Assembly (NCBI GenBank): GCA_044225205.1 | Contig: JBGAIY010000168.1 | Coordinates: forward strand, 1 to 15,058 | Direction: 5' to 3' | Length of the DNA stretch: 15,058 nt | Origin: JAEUJT01 sp044225205 | GTDB lineage: Bacteria; Myxococcota; Myxococcia; Myxococcales; Myxococcaceae | In this document: piece by piece, positions 14,116-15,058 of the stretch | Layout of the letters: each line of letters opens with the position of its first letter | How positions within the stretch are numbered: position 1 is the first letter of the stretch | The notes under the pieces: model-generated | The model's database searches: none | What the model saw: the letters and a program-made list of their open reading frames with translations, nothing else | What the model was told of the DNA's origin: nothing | Translations under genes and position numbers: made by a program

Positions 14116-14177
14116 AAGAACCGGCGCCCGCGGCCCCCGCTGGCGGCCAAGCGCCCCCGCCCGCGCCGGCGAAGTAA
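13344..14177 (+). CDS. FKBP-type peptidyl-prolyl cis-trans isomerase, lipoprotein copy
   Basis: The product is 277 aa and starts 3 bp after the stop of its paralogue, with GGGGAAG upstream as the ribosome binding site. MKRILLSLCVVALAGC is a lipoprotein signal with lipobox LAGC, so Cys16 is expected to be acylated. Pro at +2 gives no inner-membrane retention signal, and an outer-membrane location is inferred. A Pro/Ala-rich linker (about 17-57) is followed by the same helical region and FKBP domain as the first copy, without indels over about 200 residues. Active-site residues are kept (Tyr177, Phe187, Asp188, Phe199, Val204, Ile205, Trp208, Tyr231), but the position equivalent to FKBP12 Phe99 is Val248 here and Phe247 in the first copy. 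A Pro/Ala-rich C-terminal tail (about 258-277) is unique to this copy. A terminator hairpin follows at 14198. Confidence 0.92.
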   Translation: MKRILLSLCVVALAGCPENKGTTEKPSGGEPQAANAEAKPTTAPPAPPPAPKPPPPTGEELDKTLYAFGTLVAQRTPVGQASFTEAEIAEVVRGLQDAALGKPLEVKLEDYGPKVDLVLNAKREEKAKAAKKKGEEVLAKFAKEPGAKKQASGLIYFETLAGTGPKPAPTDTVKVHYKGTLPDGTEFDSSYKRGQPTEFPLNGVIKCWTEGVGMMKVGGKAKLVCPSDIAYGERGAGGQIGPNATLVVEVELISIKAKEPAPAAPAGGQAPPPAPAK

Positions 14178-14197
14178 CCGGCTGCGTCGCGAAGCAC

Positions 14198-14236
14198 CGA
14201 GGGCCAGCGCCTGTACGGCCTGGCCCTCGTCGTTTT
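14198..14236 (+). terminator. Rho-independent terminator after the FKBP pair
   Basis: A perfect 10-bp stem is formed by CGAGGGCCAG (14198-14207) and CTGGCCCTCG (14220-14229), with a 12-nt loop that can add an inner GCC/GGC pairing. TCG and a TTTT run (14233-14236) follow. The short U-run is weak, but the stem is GC-rich and lies 20 bp after the stop of the lipoprotein FKBP. It should end the aldolase-FKBP transcript. Confidence 0.7.
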
Positions 14237-14249
14237 CGAAAGTCACCCC

Positions 14250-14711
14250 ATGAGCGAACTGCCGCTGCACCCTGCCCTCGTTCACCTGCCGCTCGGTGTG
14301 GCCATGCTTTTGCCGGTGCTGGCCGGCGCACTGACGTTCGCGTTGTGGAAAGAGCGGCTGCCGCGGTCGGCCTGGCTGCTCGTGTTGCTCAGCTCGGCGC
14401 TGGGGCTCGCCGGCGCTTTCGCCGCTCGCGCCACCGGAGAGCGCGAAGAAGACCGGGTGGAAGACTGGGTCTCTCGGCGTGACATTCACCAACACGAAGA
14501 GGCCGCCGACGCGTTCGTCGTGGCGCTGGCCCTCGTGACGGTGTCGTCGGCCGCGGTCTTTTTGTTGAAGAAGCCCAAACCGTTCAAGGTGGGCCTGCTG
14601 GTGGTGACGCTCGGCTTCTGGGCGGTGTTGGCGCTGGCGCTCAACGTCGGCCACCTCGGCGGAGAGCTCGTCTACCGACACAACGCCGGCGCACTTCACG
14701 CACCTGACTGA
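14250..14711 (+). CDS. DUF2231-like four-TM membrane protein
   Basis: The product is 153 aa from ATG 14250. The N-terminus 'LPLHPALVHLPLGVAML' (5-20) is the signature opening of DUF2231 membrane proteins. There are four TM segments at about 12-32, 41-60, 87-105 and 114-133. A polar loop 'ATGEREEDRVEDWVSRRDIHQHEEAADAF' (61-89) joins TM2 and TM3, and the protein ends 'NVGHLGGELVYRHNAGALH'. Histidines at 7, 12, 80, 82, 135 and 144 sit near the membrane faces and could bind haem or metal; that is inference, as the family's function is not established. The gene is complete, and its promoter must lie in the short gap after the terminator at 14198-14236. The Shine-Dalgarno sequence is weak. Confidence 0.75.
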   Translation: MSELPLHPALVHLPLGVAMLLPVLAGALTFALWKERLPRSAWLLVLLSSALGLAGAFAARATGEREEDRVEDWVSRRDIHQHEEAADAFVVALALVTVSSAAVFLLKKPKPFKVGLLVVTLGFWAVLALALNVGHLGGELVYRHNAGALHAPD

Positions 14712-14739
14712 CGGTCGGCGCCGTACTCGCCGCAAAGGA

Positions 14740-14753
14740 GCACCACGCGGTGC
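14740..14753. other. Small hairpin GCACC-ACGC-GGTGC
   Basis: A perfect 5-bp stem with a 4-nt loop lies between the DUF2231-like gene and the last gene. There is no T-run after it, so it is not a convincing terminator and may be chance. Confidence 0.2.
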
Positions 14754-14779
14754 GCCATTCCGTGCTGGAGTGCCGCGCC

Positions 14780-15058
14780 ATGCAGAGAGTACCGCCCTTT
14801 CGACAGTTCACTCACCCCGACGGCCGCTCGTGGGACATTCGCCTCAACGGCTCGGTCGTCGAGTTGCGCATCACCACCGACGGAGACACCGTCGAGCGCA
14901 AGCGTCGCTTCGACGCCCCGGTGCTCGGCGCGAAAGACCTCGACGAATCGGTCAAAGAACAGTTGGCCGAGGGCTTCACCGAGCACACGCCCCCTGAATG
15001 GGAGCGGCGCCTCGAAGAGCTCGTCGCCTATTGGGAAATTGACGACCCTGGCTTTGAC
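14780..15058 (+). CDS. WGR-like domain protein, 3' end outside window
   Basis: The frame is open from ATG 14780 to the right edge (93 codons visible). GGAG at 14767-14770 lies nine bases upstream and supports this start. The visible protein begins MQRVPPFRQFTHPDGRSWDIRLNGSVVELR and continues to 'KRRFDAPVLGAKDLDESVKEQLAEGFTEH'. The pattern F-x-H..G.SWDI.L.G..V......DG......RF......A...L......GF.E resembles the beta-rich WGR domain, which in myxobacteria often opens multi-domain proteins. The Trp-Gly-Arg signature itself is not present, so the assignment is tentative. No signal peptide is seen, and a cytoplasmic protein is expected. What follows the domain cannot be seen. Confidence 0.5.
   Translation, partial: MQRVPPFRQFTHPDGRSWDIRLNGSVVELRITTDGDTVERKRRFDAPVLGAKDLDESVKEQLAEGFTEHTPPEWERRLEELVAYWEIDDPGFD

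Noticed and set aside
11910..14735. Long antisense open frames opposite the aldolase, FKBP pair and DUF2231-like gene
   Set aside because: Compositions rich in Arg, Gly and Leu, with no recognisable motifs; the sense genes have clear families, signal sequences and ribosome binding sites.

Overview
The window is GC-rich, densely coded DNA with strong GC3 codon choice (GTC GAC, TCG, CTC). An IgGFc-binding-type surface protein with an Asp-Ala-Gly-Thr-Pro repeat, a GbsR-type regulator, hybrid histidine kinases, proline/alanine-rich lipoproteins and a WGR-like protein together point to a member of the Myxococcota (former Deltaproteobacteria). This is inferred from gene content only. I see no rRNA, tRNA, CRISPR array, insertion sequence or phage gene. 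No stretch above about 110 bases lacks a gene.

Layout. (1) 1-1430, plus: 3' part of a secreted IgGFc-binding-domain protein. (2) 1453-2987, minus: a two-gene operon, trans-polyprenyl diphosphate synthase followed by a GbsR-family regulator with an ATGA overlap. A set of AGTTCA/TGAACT boxes sits at its promoter. (3) 3122-4816, plus: six-TM hybrid histidine kinase. (4) 4810-10795: a lipid-transport-like group made of an RND/MMPL exporter related to HpnN (minus), a divergent alpha-oxoamine-synthase-fold protein that has lost its PLP residues (plus), an MlaC/Ttg2D/HpnM-like periplasmic carrier (minus) and a TolC-family outer-membrane protein (minus). (5) 10879-11511, plus: unrecognised exported protein. 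(6) 11589-14177, plus: class I DhnA-type fructose-bisphosphate aldolase, then two tandem-duplicated FKBP-type prolyl isomerases (one periplasmic, one lipoprotein), closed by a terminator hairpin. (7) 14250-14711, plus: DUF2231-like membrane protein. (8) 14780-end, plus: start of a small WGR-like protein.

How the genes may work together. The RND pump, MlaC-like carrier and TolC-like protein supply inner-membrane, periplasmic and outer-membrane parts of a possible trans-envelope lipid or hydrophobic-molecule route. The embedded pseudoenzyme belongs to the fold that makes sphingoid bases and biotin precursors, but it cannot use PLP chemistry in the usual way. It is therefore a candidate partner or regulatory subunit. 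This is the most interesting part of the window. The prenyl synthase/regulator operon looks autoregulated. Other signals include the collinear FKBP duplication (offset exactly 780 bp) and a near absence of the tetranucleotide ATCC/GGAT, seen as a context rule for Ile codons.
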